A stretch of 64,000 bases of DNA, taken from the NCBI GenBank assembly GCA_963989385.1, contig OZ022502.1:6540501-6604500 (forward strand), read 5' to 3'. Below the pieces are notes generated by a model. That model saw only the letters and a list, made by a program, of their open reading frames with translations, was not told the DNA's origin and ran no database searches. This stretch comes from Ctena decussata (lineage: Eukaryota > Mollusca > Bivalvia > Lucinida > Lucinidae). The position numbers were made by a program, and so were the translations under genes. Positions 49,513 through 60,544 of this stretch are shown one piece after another (position 1 is the first letter of the stretch; the number at the start of each line of letters is the position of its first letter).

Positions 49513-49762
49513 CAGGGCCCAGTTGTTCAAAACTAAGTATGTTGTTAGTTTACGAGACGTTAAAATTTCAATTATTATATGAAAAAAAAAATATGCTACA
49601 ATTTTTTTGCCGAAAAAAATGTGAGGAACTTTTGCAGTGCAAAAGTTCCTCACGTTTTTTTTAGCAAAAAATATGAGCTCTCCTAATATTATTTGTACTG
49701 GAAGAACTAATCACTGACTTATGAATCATTAAGCTAAGGATGCTTTAAACAATTGGGCCATG
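49513..49762. mobile_element. TIR element in probable 3' UTR
   Basis: cagggcccagttgttcaaaa at the left, taaacaattgggcc at the right; core gaggaacttttgcagtgc / gcaaaagttcctcac hairpin. Same family as 54928-55171. Begins 49 bp after the TIAM stop codon. Confidence 0.82.
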
Positions 49763-51438
49763 GTCAAACTCTGATGTTCTTGCCCATTTGTTCAGTATGA
49801 TCAGTGTCAGTACTTTTAGGCACTTAAGTTTCTCCAGATCATATACTGTTGATGGGACCAGTTAAACTCTGATAGAACTGAGCGGAATTTGCAGGCTGAT
49901 GAGTCTTTCCCATTTGCATATGCTTTAAGGCACCTTTATTCATGGTGTTATTTAGATCATTTTATAGTTGATTGTTTAGCTTTTAAACACATACTTGAAT
50001 AGTATAAATGTATATTTTGCCTTTTTAATTTGCACTGAACAACACTTTACCTATGGAGATTATTTTATTAGGTGGAGATGATAATATCATACTATCAAGA
50101 GTTTTTAGAAGTGTACATTGGAATCTTATGGAAGTGTTATACTGTTTTTCTTGGATTTAAATGTTTGTCATTTCAGAAATGAATTTTAAGTCAGACTGTG
50201 CTGGTCACAGTTTGGTGTGTGTTACTGTTTTATTGCCCAGAAATTGTACAACAATTTTAGCCAATATCTGACTGACTTCAGCAGTTGCATTAAGTGACTT
50301 AAAGAAGTAACAAAACAATAAGTGACTAGACCACAGGCAGTAGTGTCTAAGCAGTATAGTAAACAAGTGCCCAGACTGTGTGGAAAGACATTTTTCTTAT
50401 TTGAAATCCTACTATATACAATCATTAGATACATGTGAGAAAATCTTAACTGTAGAGATAGAGACATTATCATTTTTTTTCTTCTGCCTTGTCTGATTGT
50501 AAGTTAATTCTGACAACATCATACATAAGTACTTTGAATGTACAGAATTATAGGAACAGTTTGTTGGTTACATTGCAGTATTTTTTTCAGATAATCAAAC
50601 ATTATTCAATATTTCAGAATGATTCTGATGAAACTCGTGCAGTGTTTGTATGACAAGGTAACTCATTATTGTGCAACACGATTCCTCCTTATCATGTAAA
50701 CATATTTTTTCCTAGAAATCTGCATTTATTGTATTGTCTCACTAAACAGTTTACAGCATCAGATTTAATAATCATAGCATGTTTTTGGTATCATTCTAGA
50801 AAGAAAAAAAGCAAGACAAAGTTCATGTCTAAAATTATCCTGGTCTCTGGCACCAAAGTTTCTAAAGTGTGTTGCTTGAATATACATACTTGGATTGAAA
50901 AAATAAATCCTGTTTTCCCAGTTTCTGTTGGAGACATTTCTATGCATTTTGCAAAAATTGTTGGTTACAGTGCTTGGGTTTTATTTCACATTAGCCTTGG
51001 CTGATTGGCAGAATCAACTGTTGCATTACAGAGATTGGCATTTAGTTATTATTGCTGTTTTATAGTTGGTAAGTTACATTGGATTGATGGCAGTGTTTGC
51101 TTTTGTGGTAGTTTTGAATGGTAATAGTGTGAGAAATTTCTTTTTGCCCCTACCCTGATGCCTTATTACCTAACCTACCCTAGACTCAATCTTCACATAA
51201 AATCCACCTATACTGGTAAGCTTATATGACAGCTCTTATTCAGTATAAACTAGATTTTATGGAATCCCCAGTAAACATTCGAAAATACTAGATTTAGTAT
51301 ATCCATAGGCAAGGCATGCCAGCATTTTTCAGAATATTTCTAAAGCCTTGCAGTGGCTCAGCAATTTATTTAAGCATTATGCCTCTTTAATAATGACGTA
51401 GTGTCCCATTTGTTCCGAGCTAGGTTTTTAATTTCATA
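49763..51438. other. Downstream/3' UTR region, no gene seen
   Basis: No intron or new exon recognised. AATAAA at 50902-50907 is a possible polyadenylation signal for the TIAM transcript, one of several candidates; nothing in the sequence selects it. Confidence 0.35.
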
Positions 51439-51538
51439 TACAGTAGAACTTCAATGGCTCAAACAGGCTTGGGACCATCAAAGGTATTTCCAGCCAAAGG
51501 TAATTGACTCTAAGAACCCAAGAACGAGTTCTACTGTA
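51439..51538. mobile_element. Pogo-like MITE, ~100 bp
   Basis: tacagtagaacttcaatggc at the left, aacgagttctactgta at the right, TA-bounded; relative of 27812-27988. Confidence 0.75.
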
Positions 51539-51589
51539 TGCAAAAATTTTACTTTTGAACTTAAACAGGGTACCACGTGGAAATGAACT

Positions 51590-51803
51590 GTGCTGGGTAA
51601 CTTTCAGTGCCAGGGCCTCCTACTCATTTGGATGATAGTAGGGCAAAGGCCTACTGTGCTTGCAGCAGGTGTGGGTGGGGGATTTGTTTGGACATTTTTC
51701 TCTCCTCTATCATATCTCTTTTCCTTCTCCCTCTCTTCTGGGAGACGGCTCTGGATAGACTGAAATACTGTCTCGAAGAGCTGTTAAACACATAACAACC
51801 AAC
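51590..51803 (+). mobile_element. SINE-C-like dispersed repeat
   Basis: Second copy of the 14562-14795 family: tttcagtgccagggcctcct, cctactgtgcttgcagcag and ttggacatttttctc, ending in caaccaaccaacc. Confidence 0.6.
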
Positions 51804-52578
51804 CAACCACATAGAAATGAAGGAAAAATCTTCTTTCAAACACTTTTTATATACCATAATATGCCTAAATTTTGGGACAAATGGAAAATTAATTATTTTA
51901 GGTGTCCCAATACTTACGCATATTACGGTATGTTGTTAAACTGTTTATGGACAATACTTGATTACTGCATTTTGATTATTGCATTTTAATTGTATTAGTG
52001 CTTTGATCATATTATTTTAGAAAAAGGTTATTTTTGTGCGGACCCCTGCTTGCCATGGTGGAGGACCCATGCATGACTCAGCTGATTGCTACTTCCTATT
52101 TCATTTACTCTTGTACATTATATAGAGTTCCAGAGAGCCAAACGTTTGGGCTGGAAAGTTACTCTGGGAACAAAAATTAAGCATTTTTAGAAAGCTTAAT
52201 TATTTTGTTGGAGTAATTAAAATTCCTAAGACTGAAAAACAGTCAACATGGAAAGGCCTTTTCGATTTTGATGCAGTGTCATTACCAAGACAAGACATTG
52301 TTTTGATGTTGTGTACTAATTGGGGATCTTGATAATGAATGGTTTGAAATGAAATTAGAAAATATAAGCAGATTTGTCCAAATGTTTGCCTTTTCTGGAG
52401 CTCTAGACTATTTATTATAATATTTTTGCTGCACATCTAAATTCAAAATATTTTGCTGGGTTCCAGCGCGTAAATGCTGTCTTTATTGTTAAAAACTACA
52501 ATCGGTTTCTTAGTTTCTCTGTTGGCATGGCAACCTGTAGCTCAGTTTTGTATCAGAGTTCTATCATGTTTCAGTATA
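51804..52578. other. No gene seen
   Basis: AT-rich intergenic or 3' UTR DNA; no structure recognised. Confidence 0.45.
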
Positions 52579-52820
52579 TGAGCTGTGACACGAGAAAACC
52601 AACAAAGTGGTTGTGCGCCCAGCACAGACTCAGATCAGCCTGGGCATCTGCCCAGTCTGATCAGAGTCTTCGCTGTCCATATGGAGGTAGCTTAGACCTT
52701 TAGCTACCCTTCAAACGCTTAGCTAAGTGTCTGATCAGACTAGGCAAATACCCAACCTGATCTGAGTCTGCCCGCTGGGCACACAACCACTTTGTTGGTT
52801 TTCTTGTGTCGCGGCTCATA
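52579..52820. mobile_element. PAL-3 copy 6
   Basis: tgagctgtgacacgagaaaa / ttcttgtgtcgcggctcat; full inner arms cagcctgggcatctgcccag and tctgatcagagtcttcgctg. Confidence 0.93.
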
Positions 52821-52894
52821 TGATAAAAAATAAAATTTCAGGAGAGAACTTTGTTTCACATCTGCATAAACAGAGGCCCAGACGAAATGGGTTG

Positions 52895-53010
52895 GGTTTT
52901 TTTAATGAATTTTGGGATATTTTTTCTTATTTCTCCATAAAAACTACATGTTTATTGTGAGGGCTCATTAGAACTGCCTCGGTGAGATGATACTACAATA
53001 TGCGTTGTTT
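52895..53010. repeat. PAL-4 half copy
   Basis: atttttaatgaattttggga (approximate), tttctccataaaaactacat and gggctcattagaactgcctc-ggtgagatg: one arm only. An overlapping PAL-1-like piece (caacttttgtgacttcctgt) follows at 53165. Confidence 0.5.
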
Positions 53011-53255
53011 GTTCTCCAGAGAAACAGACTCTGTAGTCTCTTAACCAAAGCAGTTTTGTATGAAGGATAAATGTTTTTATGGAGAAAAAGGAAAAATTTA
53101 TGTTAGATATACCATCAAGTATATCGGCTCACTATTTTTTTCTGCCTTTTTCCAAAGGAAACAAACAACTTTTGTGACTTCCTGTTTTGCTTCATTGATT
53201 TCAGCACAATACAACTCCATTGTGTCAGTGTCTTCATTGTTCTGCCAACATGATC

Positions 53256-53498
53256 TGGCCCGAAGGTTATAAAACTTTTTTCATGCTCAACTCTGCTGAG
53301 CATGAAATTTTACCTGCTAATAAGTAGCAAATTACTGATAAGTACAGCTGTTTTCTTGCTGGATTTAGCTGAGTATGACATTTTCTCTGCTTATGAATAT
53401 GAAAATGCCAACATTAGTTGGCATTTTCATATTTATCAGCAGAGAAAATTCCATGCTCAGTTGAGTTGAGCATGGAAAGTTTTATAACCTTGGGGCCT
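53256..53498. mobile_element. PAL-5 long form, intact
   Basis: ggcccgaaggttataaaact / agttttataaccttggggcc; inner arms catgctcaactctgctgagc, tatgaatatgaaaatgccaa / ttggcattttcatatttatc, meeting at atta (about 53414). Confidence 0.88.
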
Positions 53499-53850
53499 GA
53501 ACAGTTCTTACAATGTGATGTGCACTCTTCCTATATTTTGTTACATTTGCATCTTTTTTTACAGTCAGCATGAAGCAACTTCTATTCTAATTTATATGTC
53601 TGCACTAATGTCCCTGCCCTGTAAAAACTGGATGAATGTTTAAAGCAGAGTTAGAGATATCAATAGGGCAGAGAGGCATCTATATGCAGTGGAAAAACAT
53701 GCTATTTAGCATTTTTGCCATTTTATATTCCTGCATAGAAATCATTATTTATTGTATAAAATAAATCAACCGTGTGTTCAGTATTAAACATAACTAACTT
53801 TTCTGCACTTGTAACAAATTCCACGCTATTGTCCACAGGGTATAAACCAG
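53499..53850. other. No gene seen
   Basis: AT-rich; ATAAAATAAA at 53757-53766 is another possible poly(A) signal context. Confidence 0.35.
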
Positions 53851-54154
53851 TCCGGCAATTTTCGCTTCCTGCAGAGACTGTCTGTCATATTTGGCTTCCG
53901 TTGAGACTGTCCGCAATCTCTTGCTTCCTGCAGGGACTACCATCCTCGAAAAATGGCTTCCTGCTGAGACTGTCCGTGTGACTCTGCTTCCTGCCGAGAG
54001 CCTCGGCAGGAAGCAGAATCATGCGGACAGTCTGCAGGAAGCCATTCATCATGTACAGAAGTCTCAGCAGGAAGCAAGAGAAGAGATCGTGGACAGTCTC
54101 TGCAGGAAGCCATTCATCATGTACAGAAGTCTCAGCAGGAAGCAAGAGGAAGCA
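53851..54154. repeat. Inverted array of 'gcttcctgc-gagactgtc' words
   Basis: gcttcctgcagagactgtct-type words occur about five times on the left (53868-53998), and the inverse gacagtctgcaggaagc-type words about five times on the right (54003-54150). They meet at ctgcttcctgccgaga-gcc-tcggcaggaagcag. The right half also carries a ~61-bp direct duplication (ccattcatcatgtacagaag at about 54042 and 54110). Confidence 0.85.
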
Positions 54155-54927
54155 AATGAGTTTTAGGCTGGGTGTTAGCAACTGAAATAGCATTCACAAA
54201 TGTTTTCACTTACTAAAGGATAATCAGCAGTACTGTCAACCCTGTTTGTGTAGTCCCCTGTCTTCAGCAGCCACCTTTTCGTGGTTGATCTTTTAAATCA
54301 AAATATCATTCAAATTAACCTTTATTAAGGAGTCCCCCATTGTCAGCACCCATTTTTGCATTTCCTTTGGTAGACAACCCAACACATATATGACTTTAAT
54401 CAAAATGACCAGTTTCTATAGAATTCGCAAGTAGTCTTGTTTGGGATGTAATGTCGTCATATCGTCATGTATCAAAAAAAAATATTTGTGTAGTGGATTA
54501 TGTTTTGAATATGATGCTCAAGGCTTTGCAATGACGTCCGTAACAGCCATACTAACAGTAAAATTTTCATGGGTAAATGGCAAATTTAATATGAATTCAA
54601 AATTTTGCATATATGCACTCCTATATTATTCAATATATTAAACATTTTGGAAAAAAGATAAAATCTTGGCAAAGCTTTGCATCTTATCCTTTTTGCCAAA
54701 TTTGTTTAATATTAAAATTCATACCATATTAACTGGGCTATAATACAAGGATTATCCCCTCCAGATTGACCTCAAATGTCTAAATCTATAATTTTGCTGT
54801 AAGATGGGCTTTTCTCTCAAAAACAGTCTCAAAAATCTAGATCCATCTCATAAAAACAATTCCAAAAATCTAGATCCATCTTATGAAATGGATATAGATT
54901 TTTGGAATTGTTTATTATGGATAAAAA
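54155..54927. other. No gene; small hairpin near its end
   Basis: At 54860-54915, caattccaaaaatctagatc / gatatagatttttggaattg forms a hairpin, with the direct word aaaaatctagatccatct just before; a similar word pair lies at 30885-30955. Confidence 0.5.
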
Positions 54928-55171
54928 CCTGGGCCCAGTTCAAAGTTTTGTTAGCCTAACAAGCTCGTTAAGAGGTCAACTTGTTAAGCATTTTATGACT
55001 TTTTAACCAAATACACTGATATTTTTATTGACAGAATGTGAGAAGCTTTTGCAGTGCAAAAGCTACTCACATTTTTTCAACAAAAAATGTTGGCGTATTT
55101 GAGATTTTAACAAAGAAATTTTAACAAAACGTTAACTAACAATGTCTTTAGTTTTGAACAACCAGGCCCTG
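54928..55171. mobile_element. TIR element, second copy of the 3' UTR family
   Basis: cctgggcccagttcaaagtt / ttttgaacaaccaggccct; core gagaagcttttgcagtgc / gcaaaagctactcac. Confidence 0.82.
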
Positions 55172-55475
55172 GTCTTCTAATAGAATAAATAGGTAATACA
55201 TGAGCTCTGCTGTAGGATCGTCTTTGTGTTCTACAATGTATATTACAGTAATGAAATTCTGATTATTTAATGTTTCTTTTTCAGCCTGCTCAGTGGAATA
55301 GGATCTTAAACTTTTCAAGGTTGTGTGATATTGCTATAACTGTTATTAACACGATTTTCATGAAATTTCTTGCTGCAAAGGGTAGATAACTCCTGATGAC
55401 CAAATTTTCAGAGATATTTTTTTTTTTTCGGTTTCTTCACACACATATGAGCTCTGACACAAGACAGTGTGCCTT

Positions 55476-55717
55476 AAGGCATATGAATACAATATTGTCA
55501 GGGAAGCAACTCAGCCATTTTCATTTTTGCTGCCCTTTTTAATTGGGTGTCAACACTTAAAGGAAAGAATATGTTTCCTTGGGCGGGTTTCTTTCCTCTC
55601 AGAGGAGACCCCTTTCTGGAAGAGGTATGTTGTCAAGGGGAAGCACTAGGAATATTGCAATAGTTGTTTCCCTTCCAAAACTGGCCAAAAATATGGATGT
55701 GTACCCATATATCTTAT
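55476..55717. mobile_element. PAL-1 copy
   Basis: tgtcagggaagcaactcagc, tcaacacttaaaggaaagaa, tttcctctcagaggagaccc, gtgtacccatatatctta. Core diverged (tttccttgggcgggtttc). Confidence 0.75.
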
Positions 55718-55743
55718 GGCCTAGTTCAATCTGAGCCATTGTT

Positions 55744-56526
55744 GCCCCCGAGGTTATAAAACTTTTTTCATGCGCAACTCGGCTGAGCATGAAATTTTAC
55801 CTGCTATTAAATAGCAAATTACTAAGTACAGTTGTTTTCTTGCTCAGTTTAGCTTAGTATGAAATTTTCTCTGCTTATGAATATGAAAATGCCAACATTA
55901 AAGGTAGGTTCCTGTACTTTGGAATGCATCATAATATTGGTGATCTTTCATCCAAGTTGTTGGAAAGCACTTATAAAAGGGAATGAATAAGTTTCACTTA
56001 AGAGTGTAAATCAAAAAACATTAGAATAGTTGTTTTGCAAGGGATTTTCTAACTCTGCTTCGCACACCAGTTAGCGCTATTTTTAGTTCGCGCCAAAAAT
56101 AGATAACGCAGCTGACGTCATGCTGCACTGCATTTTGGGATAGTTTTAACCCATTCGCCATGCCAGGACCTCTAGGAGAGCTCACGGCAAGGGAAAATTG
56201 ACCTTTGGAGAATGGCATCAGAAATTGCGCACTTATAGACATAATAAACATAGTTATTTTTAGAACTGGAATTCCAATGAAAGAAAATAAACCAAAGGGG
56301 AAAACGAATATTTTCTTCAACATCTGACGAGTTTCTCAGTAGCAACAAATTCAGAAAAATAAGAGAATTCAATACTGCTCAGATAAAGAAGAAATTATTT
56401 TGTTGACATAATTGTTATCGCTAGTCCAGGAACCTACCTTTAAATGACATTTTCATATTTATCAGCAGAGAAAATTTCATGCTCAGCTGAGTTGAGCACT
56501 AAAAATGTTTTATAACCTTGAGACCT
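55744..56526. mobile_element. PAL-5 long form split by TTAA-M
   Basis: Left part 55744-55901 (gaggttataaaacttttttc...aatgccaacattaa) and right part 56440-56526 (ttaaatgacattttcatatt...ttttataaccttg) together give the 53256-53498 element; the inserted element lies at the tip of the palindrome. Confidence 0.88.
55902..56439. mobile_element. TTAA-M element copy 2, nested in PAL-5
   Basis: 538 bp; TIRs aggtaggttcctgtactt / ccaggaacctacct; TTAA at 55898-55901 and 56440-56443. Closely similar to 16563-17098 along its full length. Confidence 0.88.
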
Positions 56527-56659
56527 GATCAATCTTCCTTATATGCATCATCAACCAACTGTCATGCAAGCATGTGGCTAAAGTGTGTGCAGACGGAAAA
56601 ATCAAACTAGTTTGTCAATCTGTTCAGTCTGGCTAGAGCCTTCATTCAGGACCTATATA

Positions 56660-56893
56660 TGAGCCACAACAGGAGAAAACCAACAAAGTGGTTGTGCGCC
56701 CAGTGCAGACTCAGACCAGCCTGGGTATCCACCCAGTAAGATCAGTCTTTTCTGTGGGCTTAAAAGGTAGCTAAGTGTCTAAGCTAGCTTCATGCAGACA
56801 GCGAAGATTGATCGGACTTGGCAAATGCACAGGCTGATCTGAGTCTGGGCTGGGCGCACAACCACCTTGTTGGTTTTCTCGTGTCGTGGCTCA
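56660..56893. mobile_element. PAL-3 copy 7
   Basis: tgagccacaacaggagaaaa / ttttctcgtgtcgtggctca; inner accaacaaagtggttgtgcg. Confidence 0.92.
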
Positions 56894-57597
56894 TATTCCA
56901 TTGGGTCTCTACATGGCTTGTGAATGGACGTACTCAGCGCCAGGTGTGTGCAACTATGGTTACGTACCACTGAGTCACTTGGGGAACGTCGGCACAAGAA
57001 TTGAAACAGAACAGAACATGGTTTGTGCGAACAGCAAAGGCTCTGTTTGACTGGGCAGATACACAGGCCATAAGCATGCTTTTTGCATGGCACACCTCAA
57101 TTTATAGATTCTGGGAAGCTGTGGAATTAAAAGCACATTCTGCACATTTTGAGATTCCTTAAGAGTCCATGTGTCTTGTCTGTGAACAGTGAAGGCTCTG
57201 ATCAGACTCCAGATATGCAGGCTAGTTTGAGTCTTGGCTGGTCACATAGGCATTGATCACCATTTATGTGTTACACAGCCAGTGCGTTGATGTGAAGAAA
57301 TAAAAGATTTCATCACCCAAATGTTTTCGCTTGCTTTGGCTCATGCGACCATAACTGGTTGTGATCAATCATTATTTGCCACTCATTATTTGCCAAGTAA
57401 GGTTCATAATTTGCTGAACATTGTTAATTTGCCAAATATAGTTCATAATTTATTGAACATTGTTTAAGGTTTGCCAAATACATGTTCATTATCAGTCGTC
57501 CAAGGAGAAGGCTGCCTGTATGGCACTGACATCATGTACCATTGCAAAACAATAGCTGTACCATTTGACATTGTCTGTAGAACTTGAGAAATGTGTA
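56894..57597. other. No gene; fragments of palindromic repeats
   Basis: aacagcaaaggctctgtttg (57014) and gtgaaggctctgatcagact (57189) match the inner hairpin of 22774-23012. atttgccaaatatagttcat words repeat at 57395-57485. Confidence 0.45.
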
Positions 57598-57789
57598 TTA
57601 CCACACCAGGTAGGCGGCAATCGAAAAACGCTCATGCAGTTGACGAACACAGATCAAAAACCATTAGAAACAGAGTTTTTGATTGCAAATTGTCCCCAAT
57701 TTGCAAGCGAAAACTGTTTCTAATGTTTTTGGATCCGCGTTAATCAATTTTTAAGAGCATTTTCAATCGCTGCCTATCTGGTGTGATTA
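57598..57789. mobile_element. TIR element with ~30-bp ends
   Basis: ttaccacaccaggtaggcgg / ctgcctatctggtgtgatta outer arms and aaccattagaaacagagttt / aaactgtttctaatgttttt inner arms. Confidence 0.85.
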
Positions 57790-58039
57790 CTGTTAATTTT
57801 GTAAAGATGACAGTAAGAGGCAGGCATATCAGTCATTGCTCTTTGCACAGAGCACCTTTGCCATCAATGGCTGATTTGTAATTCACCAGTTAATATTCAA
57901 AATTTGCCAAAAGTAATACATTTATTGTATAAATATTGCCATTTCAGCATTGTATGGTAAATTTCAGTTTGTCATCAGTCATTTTGTTGGGGGCTCCAGT
58001 TTTCAAAATTTTGGACAAAAAACTGATCTTTATTTTCTG

Positions 58040-58160
58040 TTTCTTGATAAAAAACATGTTGTGGAATATCGCCAAAATTGTCTCATATGTTGTGGAATAT
58101 CACCAGAATTGTGAGACAATTCTGGCAATATTCCACATGTGTTTTATGGAGAAAAAAAAA
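58040..58160. repeat. Palindrome with 'ttgtggaatatcgcc' words
   Basis: aaaaaacatgttgtggaata...tcgccaaaattgtctca / tgagacaattctggcaatat...tccacatgtgtttt; the left word occurs twice (58051, 58091). Confidence 0.72.
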
Positions 58161-59104
58161 GAAAAATTTTCATACCAAAATTTTTGCATAATTGGGCTTT
58201 GCTAAATCATCTTTCTTGTACATCATCTTTCTTGTACATATACTGATTTTTCTGTAATATGTATTTATATGTGTACATAGTTGTTAAATATTTTGCACAT
58301 AGGTCATTTGAATTTATATGTGTGTATATGTTAATATTGTTTTATACATGTAATTTTAAATGTTCTTTTTCTTACAATTTCTGTAGAATCTCACGTTTAA
58401 GGTACAGAGACTTTGTTAAGTTTTATTTTTATGAAATCTCACTTCTTTTGATCTTGCTCTGTATACAGAATTTTTACAATATAAATGATTCAGAATAAGG
58501 TATTTTAATATATACAACTTACCATGTACTTACTGACAAAGAAATCTTTAGCAGACTTTAGAGCAGCCTTTAGATATTCTTTTAATATTATTTCTTAGGA
58601 AAATGCATTGATTGAGCAGCTATAAACTTGGAACTCATTTTTATAAACCATAATACTGATGAATGGCGTGCATTGGGATATTGTACCGATAAATCTCACT
58701 AAGCTAAAGTGAGTTCGGGCTGTGTTAATTTGATTAAATAACTTGCAAAAAGTGCTAACACTTGAAAAAAGTAATATGCTGAGGATGTACTGTCACAGTT
58801 TGACTGTATAATTTGTAGCATGGTTCTTGTGTTTCAAAAGCTCTGAACACAAAGGTCTGCAATTTTGTGATAAGGTATATTATACACACATTAAAATTTG
58901 GACAGAAATCAAACTTCTGCAGGAATGTCCCGTTCTGTTGAAATGCCCATGATAAAATCCTTGAATAGTCATCAACCTCTGAAATTTGAATTCCAGAAAT
59001 CCAAGAGATTAACCCAGATTTCATTCATTCTTTAAATTATGAAGTGATGACTTGATTTTACACCCTTTATGATGGTATTTACAAACTGATGATAATAAAA
59101 GCCT
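58161..59104. other. No gene seen
   Basis: AT-rich; open frames 58259-58498 and 58755-59024 are unsupported. Confidence 0.45.
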
Positions 59105-59205
59105 GTGTGCAGTGGAACCCTGTTTATGGTTGAAAGATTTTGTCTTGAACCCTGAACCGCTAGATCAGCAGGCCAGCACTTAACCTGCTAAGCTACCAGG
59201 GCTCT
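59105..59205 (-). mobile_element. SINE-E: tRNA-like head, antisense
   Basis: On the - strand agccctggtagcttagcagg, then gtgctggcctgctgatctag and cggttcagggttcaag, resembles a tRNA cloverleaf with A and B boxes. It is followed by caaccataaacagggttcc. Only one copy is seen in the window. Confidence 0.5.
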
Positions 59206-59430
59206 AAAAGTGAATGGATAACCACCAAAGGAAACTTCTCTTGCGTTCTTCCTTAAAGGGAGCTAAGAGCAAATTCTTCCAGACCTTTTACAGGAAAAAT
59301 TTATCTGCGATTGAATCAGATGATCTAGTGAATTTTATCTCCCTTGTTAAAATAGCTGCTTAACTATGGAGATTTTGCCATAATCCATGTTCACTTCCAT
59401 GTACACAAAGTAAAAGACTGATTTGTTCAG

Positions 59431-59584
59431 TCAGCCCACAGAACATTGACATTTTACATGTTCCAGCATTATCAACTTACCAGAAAACCCCCCCAGAGCT
59501 GATTTTCTTAAATGGTGTCTCTTGGGGAGTTTCTGGTAAGTTGATAGTGATAGAACATGTGAAACATCAATGTCCTGTGGTTGG
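59431..59584. mobile_element. Palindromic element
   Basis: gcccacagaacattgacatt...acatgttc / gaacatgtgaaacatcaatg...tcctgtggttgg; inner atcaacttaccagaaaaccc / gagtttctggtaagttgat. Confidence 0.82.
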
Positions 59585-59732
59585 CGGAAGTTTCATAGAA
59601 CAATAGCTAAAGACTATCTACAATTTCGGAGGTAAAAATTGAATTCCACAAAACATGTCGTGAAAACTTATCAGATGAGGTACAGCAGGCAAAACTTGGA
59701 CACAGTAACCGATTCATTGTTTCAATGATAAT

Positions 59733-59956
59733 TGAGCCGCGACACGAGAAAACCAACAAAGTGGTTGTGCATCCAGCTCAGACTCAGATCAGCCTGGGCA
59801 TCCGCCCAGTCTGACCAGACCCTGCACTATGCGCTTAAACGGTAGCTGAGGGTTTAAGCTACCTCCATGCGGACAGAGACTGGGTGGATGCCCAGGCTTA
59901 TCTGAGTCTGCACTGGGCGCATAACCACTTTGTTGGTATTCTTGTGTCGCAGCTCA
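59733..59956. mobile_element. PAL-3 copy 8
   Basis: tgagccgcgacacgagaaaa / ttcttgtgtcgcagctca; inner arms cagcctgggcatccgcccag / ctgggtggatgcccaggct. Confidence 0.93.
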
Positions 59957-60336
59957 ATTATGTATCTTCTGGCAGCCACAACAGCCAAGTCATTATGAAA
60001 ATTACCTTTTGGACTAGTCTGCACATCTAGATATTGTTAGGGCAGATTGTACTATGTATTCTGATCAGACTGCTCATTGTGGAGTCCGCTATAGGTATAC
60101 ATGGTTTCATAATCCCCTAAGACATGGTTTCTTAAGTTATTTCATATTTTTTAGCCAAAACTCAATTTCCACCCTAAAAATTCTAGCATTTTCTGATAAT
60201 TTTTACATGATCTTACTTTTATCCATATGTTACTTAATGCTGTACTCGACAGAAGTTTTAAATATAAAACATTCTCAAGTTAAACTCTTGTTGTTATGGT
60301 TTCTGTTCCTCACCATTGTCCTGTTATTGTCAGAAC
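59957..60336. other. No gene seen
   Basis: Non-coding; ctgatcagactgctcattgt near 60060 is a short dispersed-repeat word. Confidence 0.4.
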
Positions 60337-60531
60337 TGGCCCAGAGGTTATAAAACTTGAGTACATTCTCAAGCTCAAAATAAAGCACACTGATTGGCTG
60401 CTTCCGAGCTCATGCTCGGTAGCAGCCAATCAGTGTGCTTTGAGTTACTGATTGGCTGCTTCCGAGCAGCAGCCAATCAGTGTGCTTTATTTTGAGTTTG
60501 AGATTATTCTCCAGTTTTATAGCCAGAACCC
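60337..60531. mobile_element. PAL-5 short form with duplicated core
   Basis: ggcccagaggttataaaact / ccagttttatagccagaac; the core cactgattggctgcttccga is present twice (about 60389 and 60447) with three agcagccaatcagtg partners. Confidence 0.88.
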
Positions 60532-60544
60532 TATTTTGTTTGTT

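Noticed and set aside
53885..54193. Overlapping open frames on both strands with repeated LLPAET/SRKQ words
   Set aside because: Produced by the inverted 'gcttcctgc' array; no coding signal beyond repetition.
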